From: an uncultured Alphaproteobacteria bacterium
GTDB taxonomy: Bacteria > Pseudomonadota > Alphaproteobacteria > TMED127
Length of the DNA stretch: 22,466 nucleotides
Reading direction: 5' to 3'
Assembly: GCA_902567145.1 (NCBI GenBank)
Contig: CACFLM010000008.1
Coordinates: 1 to 22,466, forward strand
The notes under the pieces are model-generated. The model made no database searches. It saw only the letters and a list, made by a program, of their open reading frames with translations, and had not been told where the DNA came from. Below are positions 1-8,786 of the stretch, in pieces (the first letter of the stretch is position 1; each line of letters begins with the position of its first letter). The position numbers were made by a program, and so were the translations under genes.

Positions 1-465
1 CTCTGCTCGATTAATTAATATACCTTTATCCTGCAAAAACATCCAATCATCAAAATCAACTTTAATATTTGAATCATTGACCTTCAAATTTAATTTATAT
101 TTCCAGTTAAGTGCGTTTCCACTCGCTTCGCCAACTGCCAAGCCAATTACATCATCCGCTGTTCCAGAATATTTCTTATTACCTAACATTTTAATTTTCC
201 ATATTCTTTGATCTTCTTCTCCGTCATCATATAGAAACTTTTCGTCAAGTGTTAGTTCATTACCAGATAATGTTCCTGTTATATCAACTTTAAAGGACCT
301 TTTTAAGTTTCCAAACCTGTCGTGGAAGAGTCCCCATGCTTGGGTTTTTCCAGAGAAATATTCTTCCAATGAGAATTCTGGCTCAATATTTGAGAATTTA
401 TTTATATTCATTTCGCTAGTACAAGAATTTAAAATAAGTAATAATGTTATAAAAAAAAATTTCAC
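1..465 (-). CDS. DUF3833 family lipoprotein, left copy, 3' end cut by window edge
   Basis: This is an identical mirror copy of the gene at 22002-22466. It reads from a GTG at 465 down to the window edge, giving 155 residues without a stop. A short lipoprotein signal is visible (hydrophobic residues 3-12, lipobox LNSC with Cys15), so the protein should be lipid-anchored in the envelope. The DUF3833 signature DDWMFLQDKGILINR is near the end of what is visible, so I infer that only about 20-30 C-terminal residues are missing. It lies 30 bp downstream of the MFS gene on the same strand. Its biochemical function is unknown; DUF3833 proteins typically accompany DUF1365, CFA-like methyltransferase and FAD oxidoreductase genes. 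Whether this copy exists in the real genome depends on the reality of the inverted repeat. Confidence 0.75.
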   Translation of the reverse strand, partial: MKFFFITLLLILNSCTSEMNINKFSNIEPEFSLEEYFSGKTQAWGLFHDRFGNLKRSFKVDITGTLSGNELTLDEKFLYDDGEEDQRIWKIKMLGNKKYSGTADDVIGLAVGEASGNALNWKYKLNLKVNDSNIKVDFDDWMFLQDKGILINRAE

Positions 466-495
466 TTTTTAAATATAATCAATTCCCAATTAAAT

Positions 496-1779
496 TCATC
501 TTTTAATTTTCTTTTGAATTTTAATTAATTCTTTTTGGCTCGATTTGAAATTTGTTAATTTCATAAACGACACAATCTTGAGAACTATTGGAATAATGGC
601 ATAAGAAAAAATAATAAAATAATAACTATTCTTACTTGTTGGTAAATTAGCATCAAAACCTAGTAAACCTAGAGAACCAAAAACAAAAAAACTCCCTAAC
701 GCAAATGATAGTTTTGTTATTGCAGTTATAAGAGAAAAAAGTACTCCTGAAATCTCTTCTTTATATTTTTGTTCGTGCATATCTGTCATATCTGCTTGAA
801 TTGATGGCGGAAGAACTAGATCGGCCCCCAAACAAAATCCAGTAAGGCAAGAAATTATCGTAAAAAGAAATAGATCTCCTGGATCAAGGAATATGACAAA
901 ACTAAAAAAAATCGAGGATGACATTAATGAAATAGACCAGGCTCTAGCTTTATTTGTTTTCTTACTTAATTGCGTCCAAAAAGGAACCCCAAGAATTGCA
1001 AATAGGAAATAGAAAAACAATATTCTCTGCCTATCAAAATCATTTCCGTCTAAAACATATGTAATGTAGAAAGCAAATAATATCATTGGAAAAACATTTG
1101 CACATGAATTAATGAACCATATCAAGAGAAACTTTCTTAATCTTGAATGTGATAATATATTTACAAATGACTTTTTTAAAGAAATTTTCTTCTTTAAATT
1201 ATTGTCATCTTTAATAAAAAAACATAAGAAAAAGACTCCTATAAAACCAGATACTATTGCTAACTTTACTAAGTATTCTGCTAAAACAATATTATTTATT
1301 GATAGGACCATAGGAATGCAAAGAGATGAAAATAAGCCCATCAATATGAACACCTCTCTTATTGCACTAAGTTTAGTTCTATAAAAATAACTATCCTCTA
1401 GATCATAACCCATGGAAAGATAAGGTATCTGAAACATTGTCCAGCCTAGATACAATAAACCAATCCAAAGCAGTAAGTATTCTTCATAAGGAATTTTAGT
1501 TATTAAAAATAGTTTGAATAAAGATATTGCAGATATGATTGACCCAATAACTATTAAAACTTTTCGACCAAACATTCTTCTATCATTTAGCCATCCAACA
1601 AAAGGATCAGTTAAGATATCAATTAATTTTGCAATAAAAAGGAACAGACCAACTTTTGCAACAGGGACACCCAAACTCTCAGTATAGAGAGCTGGTAGAA
1701 AAATCATTACAGGGAATGTGGGAATAGCAAATGCAAATGCAGGAGATGCATAAAGGATATCTCTTAAATTTATCTTCAA
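496..1779 (-). CDS. GPH-type MFS transporter, left copy
   Basis: This is an identical duplicate of 20688-21971, 427 residues with about 12 hydrophobic segments, and so a cytoplasmic-membrane transporter. The loop after the second membrane segment carries the family signature (TDPFVGWLNDR followed by GRK), as in the glycoside-pentoside-hexuronide/MelB branch (COG2211). It starts with TTG one base after the stop of the methyltransferase gene, indicating translational coupling. The substrate is unknown; in related operons this protein is presumed to move a lipid precursor or an associated small molecule, which is inference only. This copy is downstream of an incomplete cluster whose FAD oxidoreductase is reduced to a short tail fused to rsmB. 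Confidence 0.85.
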   Translation of the reverse strand: MKINLRDILYASPAFAFAIPTFPVMIFLPALYTESLGVPVAKVGLFLFIAKLIDILTDPFVGWLNDRRMFGRKVLIVIGSIISAISLFKLFLITKIPYEEYLLLWIGLLYLGWTMFQIPYLSMGYDLEDSYFYRTKLSAIREVFILMGLFSSLCIPMVLSINNIVLAEYLVKLAIVSGFIGVFFLCFFIKDDNNLKKKISLKKSFVNILSHSRLRKFLLIWFINSCANVFPMILFAFYITYVLDGNDFDRQRILFFYFLFAILGVPFWTQLSKKTNKARAWSISLMSSSIFFSFVIFLDPGDLFLFTIISCLTGFCLGADLVLPPSIQADMTDMHEQKYKEEISGVLFSLITAITKLSFALGSFFVFGSLGLLGFDANLPTSKNSYYFIIFSYAIIPIVLKIVSFMKLTNFKSSQKELIKIQKKIKR

Positions 1780-1780
1780 T

Positions 1781-2968
1781 TTAGATTTTCTTAATCAAGA
1801 ATTGACCAACATTTATATTTCCAGATTGAAAACCACCTTGGCAATAACTAAGATAATAATTCCACATTCTTTTGAAAGTATCATTAAAGCCCATATTTCT
1901 TATATTTTCCCAAGATTTTTCAAAAGATTTTCTCCAATATTCTAGTGTTTTTGCATAGTGGTCTCCAAACATAAAATGAGAGTCGACTTTTAACCCATTT
2001 TTATCAAGAACATGATTCATTGCTTCAACTGATGGAAGCATGCCACCAGGAAAGATATAAGTTTGAATAAAATCCGGAAACTTTCTGTATTTTCTAAAAA
2101 ATTTATCATCTATTGTGATGGTTTGGAGGCCAATACATCCTTCATTTTTAAGATTATTTCTTAAGATCTTAAAATAATCTGTCCAGTATTTTTCTCCAAC
2201 AGCCTCAAACATTTCAATTGAAACAATCTTGTCAAATTTGCCAGAAACATCTCTATAATCCGTTAACTCTACATTAACTAAATCATTTAATTCTTTTTTA
2301 TGAATATTTTGTTTAACCGATTTGTACTGATTCTCAGATATTGTTATTGCTGTTACTTGAGCTTTATAATTTTTTGCAAGAAATTCACTGAACCCTCCCC
2401 AGCCACAGCCTATTTCTAAAATTTTTTCATTCTTTTTCACATCAATTAGTTCTGCCAAATTCTTATATTTATTTATCTGCGCATCATATAGATCATCTCT
2501 CTTATTTTTAAAAATAGCGGACGAATATGTCATGGATTCATCTAGCCACGATTGATAGAAATTGTTACCTAGATCATAGTGGAACTTTATATTTTTTTGA
2601 GAGCCATTTTTTGTGTTCCTATTGAAGAAATGTTTTATTCTCAAATAAAAAATAATATACCATTTTCCTCGTATGAATTTTGAAAATTCATGGAAGTTCT
2701 TTGCACCCCACTCTAAAAAATCAGTTAAATTCGGTGTGCTCCAGTTTGCTTCTATAAAACTTTCAGCCCAACCTAAATCGCCTTTTAAAAAGAAATCATC
2801 CAAACACTTTTCTCTTTTAATAACAATTTTCGAACTTGGACCTTCATAAGGTCCTTTATGCTTAAAAAGGATATTATTCCTGTATTCTACAATAATACTC
2901 CCAAATTTACTTTGAGAAAGCACACTAAAGAATAGATCTAGTTTTTTAGTAAAGTCGTTATTGATCAT
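1781..2968 (-). CDS. Cyclopropane-fatty-acid-synthase-like SAM methyltransferase, left copy
   Basis: This is an identical duplicate of 19499-20686 (395 residues). SAM-binding motif I (EIGCGWGG, residues 185-192) and the HYDLGNNFY block (130-138) place it in the CFA synthase family, which transfers a methyl group from SAM to a double bond of a membrane phospholipid acyl chain. The residue replacements discussed for the right copy (Ser149, Gln282) are equally present here. It overlaps the DUF1365 gene by one base (TAATG) and is followed one base later by the MFS gene. In this arm there is no complete FAD oxidoreductase upstream, so if the duplication is real this copy would act only as extra dosage or be driven from rsmB expression. 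Confidence 0.88.
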   Translation of the reverse strand: MINNDFTKKLDLFFSVLSQSKFGSIIVEYRNNILFKHKGPYEGPSSKIVIKREKCLDDFFLKGDLGWAESFIEANWSTPNLTDFLEWGAKNFHEFSKFIRGKWYIIFYLRIKHFFNRNTKNGSQKNIKFHYDLGNNFYQSWLDESMTYSSAIFKNKRDDLYDAQINKYKNLAELIDVKKNEKILEIGCGWGGFSEFLAKNYKAQVTAITISENQYKSVKQNIHKKELNDLVNVELTDYRDVSGKFDKIVSIEMFEAVGEKYWTDYFKILRNNLKNEGCIGLQTITIDDKFFRKYRKFPDFIQTYIFPGGMLPSVEAMNHVLDKNGLKVDSHFMFGDHYAKTLEYWRKSFEKSWENIRNMGFNDTFKRMWNYYLSYCQGGFQSGNINVGQFLIKKI

Positions 2969-3729
2969 TATTTAATAATAGTAAAATCGTTAATGGGTTT
3001 GAAAGGTTTTTTACTATACTTAGCTCCTTTAATGTATAGTTTCAAGGCTTGATAATATATTCCAAAAGTTATCTTAATATTTTGAAACGATCTTTTAAAA
3101 AAAACATTAATTAGATTACTATAATTTAGGTCTATTGCTTTTCCAGAAAAATTAGCACAAAACACCTTTTTTTGACTAACTTCATAATCAATATTTAGAG
3201 ATATCCTTTTATTTATCATTTTTAATTTAATTTCGTATAAACCCTTAACTTTAAAAAATGGGGAAACATATAATCTTTTTTTAAAGAAAAAAGATTTTTT
3301 TTTTTCTGAAATTCTACAATAATATGAATGTCTTTCATTGAAAGTATTATTAACCTCAAATATAACAATTTTTGCTCTTTTATATTTGTCAAAACCTACA
3401 AATACTGAAATTGGATTAAATGAATAACCTAAAATATCTGGAAGACAAAGAATTTTTATGTGATCTATGTTAGTGTTTTCTAACTTTTTTAGGTTCTTAA
3501 CTATTGACTTAAACAACGTTTCTTTTCTTCTCTTTTTACCATGATCTCGCTCATTAAAAGAAAATAAACTAAACTTATTTTTTTTAAAAAGAAGATTCTC
3601 TTGTGGGTTTTTTATATCTAGCCAAAAATATGTAGCGTAATATTTAAAACTGTGATTAAAAGGATGTTTCCTAGCATGAGTTATCACACCTTCAAACAGA
3701 CTATCATCATGAAAAACAATCTGATTCAT
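2968..3729 (-). CDS. DUF1365 family protein, left copy
   Basis: This is an identical duplicate of 18738-19499 (253 residues). It shows the DUF1365 blocks: an N-terminal V-H-x-R pattern with P23 and H26, LGYSFNPIS around residues 100-108, EVNNTFNERH at 125-134 and YVSPF at 154-158. The biochemical activity is not established; members are nearly always encoded beside an FAD amine-oxidase-like protein and a CFA-like methyltransferase, implying a shared role in fatty-acid modification. It begins 3 bp after the stop of the fused rsmB/oxidoreductase frame, the same spacing as in the intact operon on the right. Confidence 0.85.
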   Translation of the reverse strand: MNQIVFHDDSLFEGVITHARKHPFNHSFKYYATYFWLDIKNPQENLLFKKNKFSLFSFNERDHGKKRRKETLFKSIVKNLKKLENTNIDHIKILCLPDILGYSFNPISVFVGFDKYKRAKIVIFEVNNTFNERHSYYCRISEKKKSFFFKKRLYVSPFFKVKGLYEIKLKMINKRISLNIDYEVSQKKVFCANFSGKAIDLNYSNLINVFFKRSFQNIKITFGIYYQALKLYIKGAKYSKKPFKPINDFTIIK

Positions 3730-3732
3730 GAT

Positions 3733-4326
3733 TTATGCCCTTTTGAGTAATTCATTAGCTACTTTTATACCAGACTTAATTCCATCTTGTGTCCCCAGAT
3801 AATTTTTTTTAATTTTAATATCTAAGTAGGGTTCTTTAATTACAGTTCTAGATATTTCTTTGAGTGCATTTTTTCCTAAATTAACTGAAATGTCTTTTTT
3901 AATCCAATTTGGGATATTTACTTCAAGAGTTTGATTTTTAAGGATCTTAGCTTTATTCCTACAAATATTTCTTAAAAGTCCATTAACAAATTTATCAAAT
4001 TTATAATTTTTAGCAATTTGTACTGCCGAATTTACAATTGAATATTCTTTTATTTCCAAGAAAAGAATTTGACAAATAGAGATTCTTATAAGATTTAAAA
4101 TAAAAACGTCTTTTTTTTTTAATGGTCGTCTAACGAAATCATTTATGACATTTGTAATTTGGCCATTTCTCCTTAAGGTATTCAAAATGATTGACCTTAC
4201 AAAAGCCTTATCTCTAGGATCAAGTCGACTGAAACTCTTGTTTTGAAGCATGGCTGTCTCAAAGAATTCAAATCTCGTATAAATATTATTGAGTATTTGA
4301 GTTGCTATTTCTCTTGAATTAGACAA
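3733..4326 (-). pseudogene. rsmB: rsmB fragment (NusB-like domain) fused in frame to the tail of the FAD oxidoreductase
   Basis: Residues 1-179 match the N-terminal part of RsmB, the 16S rRNA m5C967 methyltransferase. They include the NusB-like helical domain (RDKAFVRSIILNTLRR, residues 38-53; the VNGLLRNICRNK end) and the start of the linker to the catalytic domain (IPNWIKKDI). From base 3788 outward the sequence switches to the inverted repeat, and residues 181-197 are the last residues of the FAD oxidoreductase (ends ELLKRA). The whole SAM-binding catalytic domain, more than 200 residues in known RsmB proteins, is missing, so the product could not methylate rRNA. The start is a TTG at 4326; no better in-frame start aligns with the family. 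The join falls mid-codon and happens to stay in frame. Either rsmB is truly broken here or, more likely, the native gene continues elsewhere and this join is artificial. Confidence 0.85.
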
Positions 4327-4368
4327 TTATTTATGGAAAAAGATTATATTATTTATTAAATTATTATC

Positions 4369-4503
4369 ATGAATAAATTAATTAAACAGAAAAAAATCAA
4401 AAATCCAAAAGCTCAAAAAATTAAGGAGATAGGAGGGCCTTCTGGTCTTGAACCCACAAGATATGGTGATTGGGAAAAAAAGGGAATATGCTATGATTTC
4501 TAG
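4369..4503 (+). CDS. DUF1674 protein (SDHAF4-like succinate dehydrogenase assembly factor)
   Basis: A 44-residue protein starts at ATG 4369 and stops with TAG at 4501-4503. Its second half carries the DUF1674 signature: GGPSGLEPTRYGDWEKKG (residues 22-39), then a terminal CYDF. This matches the family pattern GGPxGxEPTRYGDWxxKGxxxDF. The eukaryotic relative, Sdh8/SDHAF4, binds the flavinylated SdhA subunit and helps assemble succinate dehydrogenase; the same role is inferred here. The N-terminal half is lysine-rich and unstructured, as usual for the family. It is divergent from rsmB (42 bp between starts) and convergent with acs (4 bp between stops). DUF1674 beside rsmB is an arrangement I associate with alphaproteobacteria. 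The motif is nearly perfect, so confidence is high despite the length. Confidence 0.92.
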   Translation: MNKLIKQKKIKNPKAQKIKEIGGPSGLEPTRYGDWEKKGICYDF

Positions 4504-4507
4504 CCTG

Positions 4508-6424
4508 CTATTCTCTATTTTTTATTAGTTCATCAACTACTTCTGGTTCATTTAATGTAGATGTGTCCCCAATGGAATCCTCCTCTTTGCAAGCAACCTT
4601 TCTAAGAATACGCCTCATAATTTTTCCTGATCTTGTTTTAGGAAGATTGGGTGCCCACTGAATGATATCAGGAGCAGCAATCGGACCTATTACATTTCTT
4701 ACCCATCTTACTAAATCTTTTTTTAATTCTGCAGTATACTTTTGACCCTCCATTAGTGTAACGTAAGCATATATTCCTTGGCCTTTAATATCATGTGGGT
4801 AACCAATAACCGCTGCCTCTGAAACTTTTTCATGTAAAACTAGCGCACTTTCAACTTCAGCTGTCCCCAATCGATGACCAGAGACATTAATTACATCATC
4901 AACTCGACCGGTAATCCAATAATAACCATCATTATCCCTCTTACAGCCGTCTCCTGTAAAATATTTGCCTTTAAAAGAAGAGAAATACGTTTCAACAAAT
5001 CTTTTATGATCATTGTACACAGTCCTCATCATTCCCGGCCATGAAGAAGTAATACATAAATTACCTTCACATTCACCAGATAATATTTTACCTTCACTGT
5101 CCACAATAACAGGTTCAACACCGTAAAATGGGAGAGTTGCAGAGCCAGGTTTAAGGGGAGTTGTTCCTGCTATAGGAGAAATTAATGCTGCACCTGTTTC
5201 TGTCTGCCACCAAGTATCTATAACTGGACATTTTTCCTCACCAACAATTTCGTAATACCACTTCCAAGCTTCAGGATTAATAGGCTCGCCGACTGTTCCT
5301 AAAATTCTTAATGAAGATCTTTTTGTTGTTTTAACGAATTTGTCACCTAAACCCATGAGAGCTCTGATTGCTGTGGGTGCTGTATAAAAGATACTTACAT
5401 TAAATTTATCTACAACTTCCCAAAATCTTGATGCTGTGGGATAGGTTGGAACTCCTTCAAACATTAAAGTAGTAGACCCGTTACATAATGGTCCATAAAC
5501 GATGTATGAATGTCCGGTAACCCAGCCAACATCTGCTGTACACCAGTACACATCTTCATCTTGAAGATTAAAGATAACTTTATGACTTAATGAAGCATGA
5601 AGCAGGTAACCTGCACTTGTATGGAGAACACCTTTAGGTTTTCCGGTTGAACCTGATGTATAGAGAATAAAAAGAGGGTCCTCGGCATTCTGCTCAACTA
5701 TTTCACAAGATTCGGGTTGTTCTGAGATTAAATCATCATACCAAATATCATTATTTTTATTGAAATATTTATTACAATCTGTTCGTTTGACAACAATTGT
5801 CTTTTTTAATTTGGGATATCCCTCTAATGCCTTTTTTACATTTGATAAAAGAGGAATTTTCTTCCCACCCCTTATACCCTCATTCGCAGTTATTAAATAT
5901 GAAGAATTACAATCTTCAATTCTATTTCTTAATGATTCTGGGGCAAATCCTCCAAAAACAACTGAATGGATAGCACCAATCCTAGCACAAGACAACATTG
6001 CAATTGCAGCCTCAGGTATCATTGGCATATAGATAGTTATTCTATCACCTTTTTGGACACCTAGTGAAAGCAATCCATTGGAAAACTTACAAACTTCTTT
6101 AAAAAGTTCATTGTACGTGATTTTTTTTGATATATTTGGATCATCTGATTCCCAAATAATTGCTATTTTATTTCCTTTATCTTTTAGATGTCTATCTAAA
6201 CAATTCTGACTCACATTTAGCGTGCCATCAGCAAACCATTTTATGTTCACTTTATCTTCAAATGAACTCTCTTTAACCTTTTTGAATTTTTTAATCCAAT
6301 TCAACGAATTTGCTTTTTCTCTCCAAAAAAGATCTGGATCATTTATTGATGTTTTATATTCTTTTGAATAATCTTCAAAAGACATGCTTTTAGAGTTAAC
6401 TTTATTTTTAACAAGATTCTTCAT
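4508..6424 (-). CDS. acs: Acetyl-CoA synthetase, AMP-forming
   Basis: This enzyme activates acetate with ATP and CoA to acetyl-CoA through acetyl-adenylate, in the cytoplasm. The 638 residues are close to the usual ~650. Visible features are the N-terminal ACS segment, the adenylate-forming P-loop [11 protein letters not shown] (255-265), the DTWWQTETG block (403-411) with the conserved Trp that shapes the acetate pocket, GDG and TGR motifs (491-493, 506-507), and the C-terminal [11 protein letters not shown] with Lys601. That lysine is the position acetylated to inhibit the enzyme in other bacteria. The start is ATG 6424. It is separated from the upstream YciI gene by 66 bp, so it may have its own promoter, and it converges on the DUF1674 gene. 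It would let the cell use external acetate or recycle its own. Confidence 0.97.
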   Translation of the reverse strand: MKNLVKNKVNSKSMSFEDYSKEYKTSINDPDLFWREKANSLNWIKKFKKVKESSFEDKVNIKWFADGTLNVSQNCLDRHLKDKGNKIAIIWESDDPNISKKITYNELFKEVCKFSNGLLSLGVQKGDRITIYMPMIPEAAIAMLSCARIGAIHSVVFGGFAPESLRNRIEDCNSSYLITANEGIRGGKKIPLLSNVKKALEGYPKLKKTIVVKRTDCNKYFNKNNDIWYDDLISEQPESCEIVEQNAEDPLFILYTSGSTGKPKGVLHTSAGYLLHASLSHKVIFNLQDEDVYWCTADVGWVTGHSYIVYGPLCNGSTTLMFEGVPTYPTASRFWEVVDKFNVSIFYTAPTAIRALMGLGDKFVKTTKRSSLRILGTVGEPINPEAWKWYYEIVGEEKCPVIDTWWQTETGAALISPIAGTTPLKPGSATLPFYGVEPVIVDSEGKILSGECEGNLCITSSWPGMMRTVYNDHKRFVETYFSSFKGKYFTGDGCKRDNDGYYWITGRVDDVINVSGHRLGTAEVESALVLHEKVSEAAVIGYPHDIKGQGIYAYVTLMEGQKYTAELKKDLVRWVRNVIGPIAAPDIIQWAPNLPKTRSGKIMRRILRKVACKEEDSIGDTSTLNEPEVVDELIKNRE

Positions 6425-6490
6425 TTTTTATCGAATTCTAACTCTACGCTTATCGGCTGGTCAATATTATTTTTCTTTTATATAAAAAAA

Positions 6491-6763
6491 CTATAGAACT
6501 TTCTTAAATTCTGTAATATTTACTTCTTTAAAAAGTCCTTCCTTTGAATATGGATCATTTTTTAAAAACTTATTTACTTCTTCTATATTATTAAAATCTA
6601 GCACCAAAACTGTCCCTTTCGGATTCTGGTTTTGGTCAAGAATAGGTCCCGCAAGTATTAACTTTTTTTTTATTCTCTTTAAATGTTTTATATGTTCTTC
6701 TCTTGTGGCAAGTCTTAAATTAAGTGAATCTTTTTTATCAATACATGTGATTAAGTAGGTCAT
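6491..6763 (-). CDS. YciI-like protein
   Basis: This is a 90-residue single-domain protein with a ferredoxin-like alpha/beta pattern. It has the YciI features: an N-terminal beta strand (YLITCIDK), REEHIKHL (21-28) with conserved His24, an AGPILD turn (38-43), and NDPYSKEGLF (69-78) with Asp70. The family is thought to have a small-molecule active site built on His/Asp residues, but the physiological reaction is unknown, so no function is assigned beyond family. Its start codon overlaps the gpsA stop by one base (TAATG), so it is probably translated by coupling with gpsA. A gcp/tsaD-gpsA-YciI order is familiar from alphaproteobacteria. Confidence 0.85.
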   Translation of the reverse strand: MTYLITCIDKKDSLNLRLATREEHIKHLKRIKKKLILAGPILDQNQNPKGTVLVLDFNNIEEVNKFLKNDPYSKEGLFKEVNITEFKKVL

Positions 6764-7698
6764 TAGTTTTCAAATTGGAGTGGTCTAGAAAGAAGTTCTG
6801 AAATTATTTTACTGGAATCAACTCCATTAATTATTCTTCGAACAGAATTACATATTGGTAGTTCAACATTATATTTTTTACCAAGATTACAAATGCTTTC
6901 ACAAGACTCAACACCCTCAAGCAAAATATTCTTTTTGATATTGAAGAGTTTTTTCCCTGCTGCAAGTTCATAACCAAATTTTGTATTTCTAGATTTAAGT
7001 GATGAGCATGTGAGGATTAGATCCCCGATACCAGATAAGCCGTAAAATGTTTTCCTTTTGGCTCCCATATTTAAACCTAACTTAACTATCTCAGAGATCC
7101 CTCTTGTTATTATTGCGGCTTTAGCATTTTCTCCTAGGTTATTTCCCTTAATAAACCCACACGCAATAGCAATCACATTCTTCATAGCACCTCCAAGCTG
7201 AGTTCCAATAATATCATTATTAAAGTAAATTCTGAATCTTTTTTGTGATAAGATTTGTGAGACCTTTGATAATGCTTTTTCATTTAATGAAGATAAAACA
7301 CATGCAGACGGTTTTTTTGCAATTAGTTCTGACGAAAAATTTGGTCCTGAAAGTATTACAACTCTGTTTCTAGGAAAAATATCTGAGATAACTTCATTCA
7401 TGAGTTTACACGTCTTTTTTTCAACCCCTTTGCTACAAACTATGAATACAAACTCCTTATTTTCTGTATTCCTTTTTAATTCAACAAGATTTTTTCTTAT
7501 AGATTGAGATGGTATTGCTAAAAAAATATAATCAGAATCATTTAATTCTTTAAACTTATCTGTAAATTCAATTTGTTTATTTGCAAACTTTGATTTGTCG
7601 AGAACTTTTCTATATTTAATTCTAATTCTCTTTTCCACAATAACTTTTGTTAGTGCCAATGCCCATGAACCCGATCCAATAATAGATATTTTCTTCAT
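6763..7698 (-). CDS. gpsA: Glycerol-3-phosphate dehydrogenase [NAD(P)+]
   Basis: This enzyme reduces dihydroxyacetone phosphate to sn-glycerol-3-phosphate, the backbone for phospholipids, in the cytoplasm. I chose ATG 7698 (311 residues) because it puts the Rossmann motif GSGSW at residues 8-12 and overlaps the tsaD stop by 4 bp; an in-frame extension to 7716 adds six residues without family match. Visible motifs are SKGVE (89-93, Lys90), SGPNF (117-121), GGAMKNV with catalytic Lys173, GIGDL with Asp226, and SRN (236-238). It is somewhat short: the region between the first Rossmann motif and the AIPSQ block (61-65) lacks about 15 residues found in typical GpsA, including the usual NPxYLPG segment. 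The third Rossmann glycine is Ala (GSGSWA). The C-terminal half is well conserved, so it should be functional. Confidence 0.94.
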   Translation of the reverse strand: MKKISIIGSGSWALALTKVIVEKRIRIKYRKVLDKSKFANKQIEFTDKFKELNDSDYIFLAIPSQSIRKNLVELKRNTENKEFVFIVCSKGVEKKTCKLMNEVISDIFPRNRVVILSGPNFSSELIAKKPSACVLSSLNEKALSKVSQILSQKRFRIYFNNDIIGTQLGGAMKNVIAIACGFIKGNNLGENAKAAIITRGISEIVKLGLNMGAKRKTFYGLSGIGDLILTCSSLKSRNTKFGYELAAGKKLFNIKKNILLEGVESCESICNLGKKYNVELPICNSVRRIINGVDSSKIISELLSRPLQFEN

Positions 7699-8726
7699 AA
7701 ACTGTCTAATCTCCAACGAGGTTTGGGTGGTAAATTAATCTTACTACTTGCTTTTCTATTCTTCATAATTTCAAGTCCAGCCCATGCTATCATAGTTGCA
7801 TTATCAACACATAAATTTTTATCTGGAGCAAAAAAAGATATTCTATTTCTTTTACATAAAAGTTTAAAACTTTCTCTTATATAGGTGTTTGATGCAACAC
7901 CACCAGACAAGACAAAATTATCAATATTCAATTTTTTTTTTATAATATTAAAAGATAACTCTACTTTTTTTATTAAGCACTCAGTAACTACACTCTGAAA
8001 TTCATTGGCAAGGTCATATTTTTGATCTCTATTTATACCTTTTTCAACTATTCTTCTTACAGCTGTTTTAAGTCCGGAGAAAGAGAGATTTAATGATTTG
8101 TTTTTCAAGAGCGGTTTTGGAAGATTAAAATTGTGTTTACCAGTACTTTTTTTTGCCAGCTCTTCTATTATGGGACCTCCCGGGTAACCATAACCCATAA
8201 TTCTTGAGATCTTGTCGTAAACTTCCCCTACAGCATCATCAAGCGTTTCTCCTAAAATTTTAAATTTATTATAGGCTCGGGCTAACAGAATCTGACAATG
8301 TCCACCAGAAACAAGAAGGCATACAAAAGGAAAAGGAATAGATTTTCTCATTCTTGAAACTAATATGTGTCCTTGTAGATGGTTAACCGACAAAAATGGT
8401 TTCTTTGATGATATTGCAAGAGCTTTGGCATAATTTGTTCCTACCAGTAATGCACCGAGAAGCCCCGGACCTGTAGTTGCAGCAAAAGCATCAATTTTTT
8501 TTAAGGATACTTTAGAAGATTTTAAGGTTTCTTTGACAATAAAATCAATGTTTTGACTATGTTCTCTTGATGCCAACTCAGGAACCACACCACCAAATTT
8601 TTTATGTTGTTCAATCTGTGATAAAGTTGTTTCTGATAAGATCTTTCCAAAATCTTTACTTTTTTCTTTTTCAACGATTGATACAGACGTCTCATCACAA
8701 CTTGTTTCTATTCCTAGAACTATCAT
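7695..8726 (-). CDS. tsaD: tRNA N6-adenosine threonylcarbamoyltransferase TsaD
   Basis: TsaD transfers the threonylcarbamoyl group from threonylcarbamoyl-AMP to A37 of tRNAs reading ANN codons, with TsaB and TsaE as partners. The 343-residue length is normal. Motifs include the N-terminal ETSCDETS (7-14) of the ASKHA fold, TTGPGLLGALLVG (84-96), the metal-binding HLQGH (His116 and His120), LLVSGGHCQI (137-146), GEVYDK (167-172) and the C-terminal VDNATMIAWAG segment. The start is ATG 8726, and the stop overlaps gpsA by 4 bp. It is the first gene of a leftward run tsaD-gpsA-yciI-like and diverges from hemC over 60 bp. Confidence 0.97.
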   Translation of the reverse strand: MIVLGIETSCDETSVSIVEKEKSKDFGKILSETTLSQIEQHKKFGGVVPELASREHSQNIDFIVKETLKSSKVSLKKIDAFAATTGPGLLGALLVGTNYAKALAISSKKPFLSVNHLQGHILVSRMRKSIPFPFVCLLVSGGHCQILLARAYNKFKILGETLDDAVGEVYDKISRIMGYGYPGGPIIEELAKKSTGKHNFNLPKPLLKNKSLNLSFSGLKTAVRRIVEKGINRDQKYDLANEFQSVVTECLIKKVELSFNIIKKKLNIDNFVLSGGVASNTYIRESFKLLCKRNRISFFAPDKNLCVDNATMIAWAGLEIMKNRKASSKINLPPKPRWRLDSL

Positions 8727-8786
8727 TTTAAAAATTAAATTAAAATTATTATAATAATTTTATAATAGTAAAATAAAATAAATTCT
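8727..8786. promoter_or_regulatory. Divergent promoter region between tsaD and hemC
   Basis: These 60 bp between two divergent starts are almost purely A/T and must hold promoters for both gene runs. A perfect 12-bp palindrome, TTATTATAATAA, sits around 8746-8757, giving a TATAAT-like -10 on both strands. A second TATAAT lies at 8761-8766, about 20 bp before the hemC start, so the hemC leader would be very short. No convincing -35 boxes stand out in such AT-rich DNA. The promoter positions are inference. Confidence 0.4.

Larger units (their letters stand above)
1..3788. repeat. Left arm of 3,788-bp perfect inverted terminal repeat
   Basis: This stretch is the reverse complement of 18679-22466. 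The four genes inside it give translations identical to those of the right arm, and the nucleotide stretches compared by eye match. Position i pairs with 22467-i, so both arms end exactly at the window ends. The inner boundary is at 3788/3789, inside a fused reading frame: outward of it the sequence matches the right arm, inward it is rsmB. No transposase, integrase or short target duplication is visible at the boundary. Because the intact form of the interrupted oxidoreductase gene is on the right, this arm is probably the secondary, joined copy. It may be an amplification or assembly chimera rather than a real duplication. Confidence 0.97.

Noticed and set aside
1112..1384. Open frame of 90 codons opposite the MFS gene (mirror copy at 21083-21355)
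   Set aside because: It lies wholly antisense to a clear transporter gene, shows no recognisable motif, and appears twice only because the arms are duplicated.
5760..6032. 90-codon open frame antisense to acs
   Set aside because: It is fully inside a well-supported acs gene, with no family features or start signal of its own.
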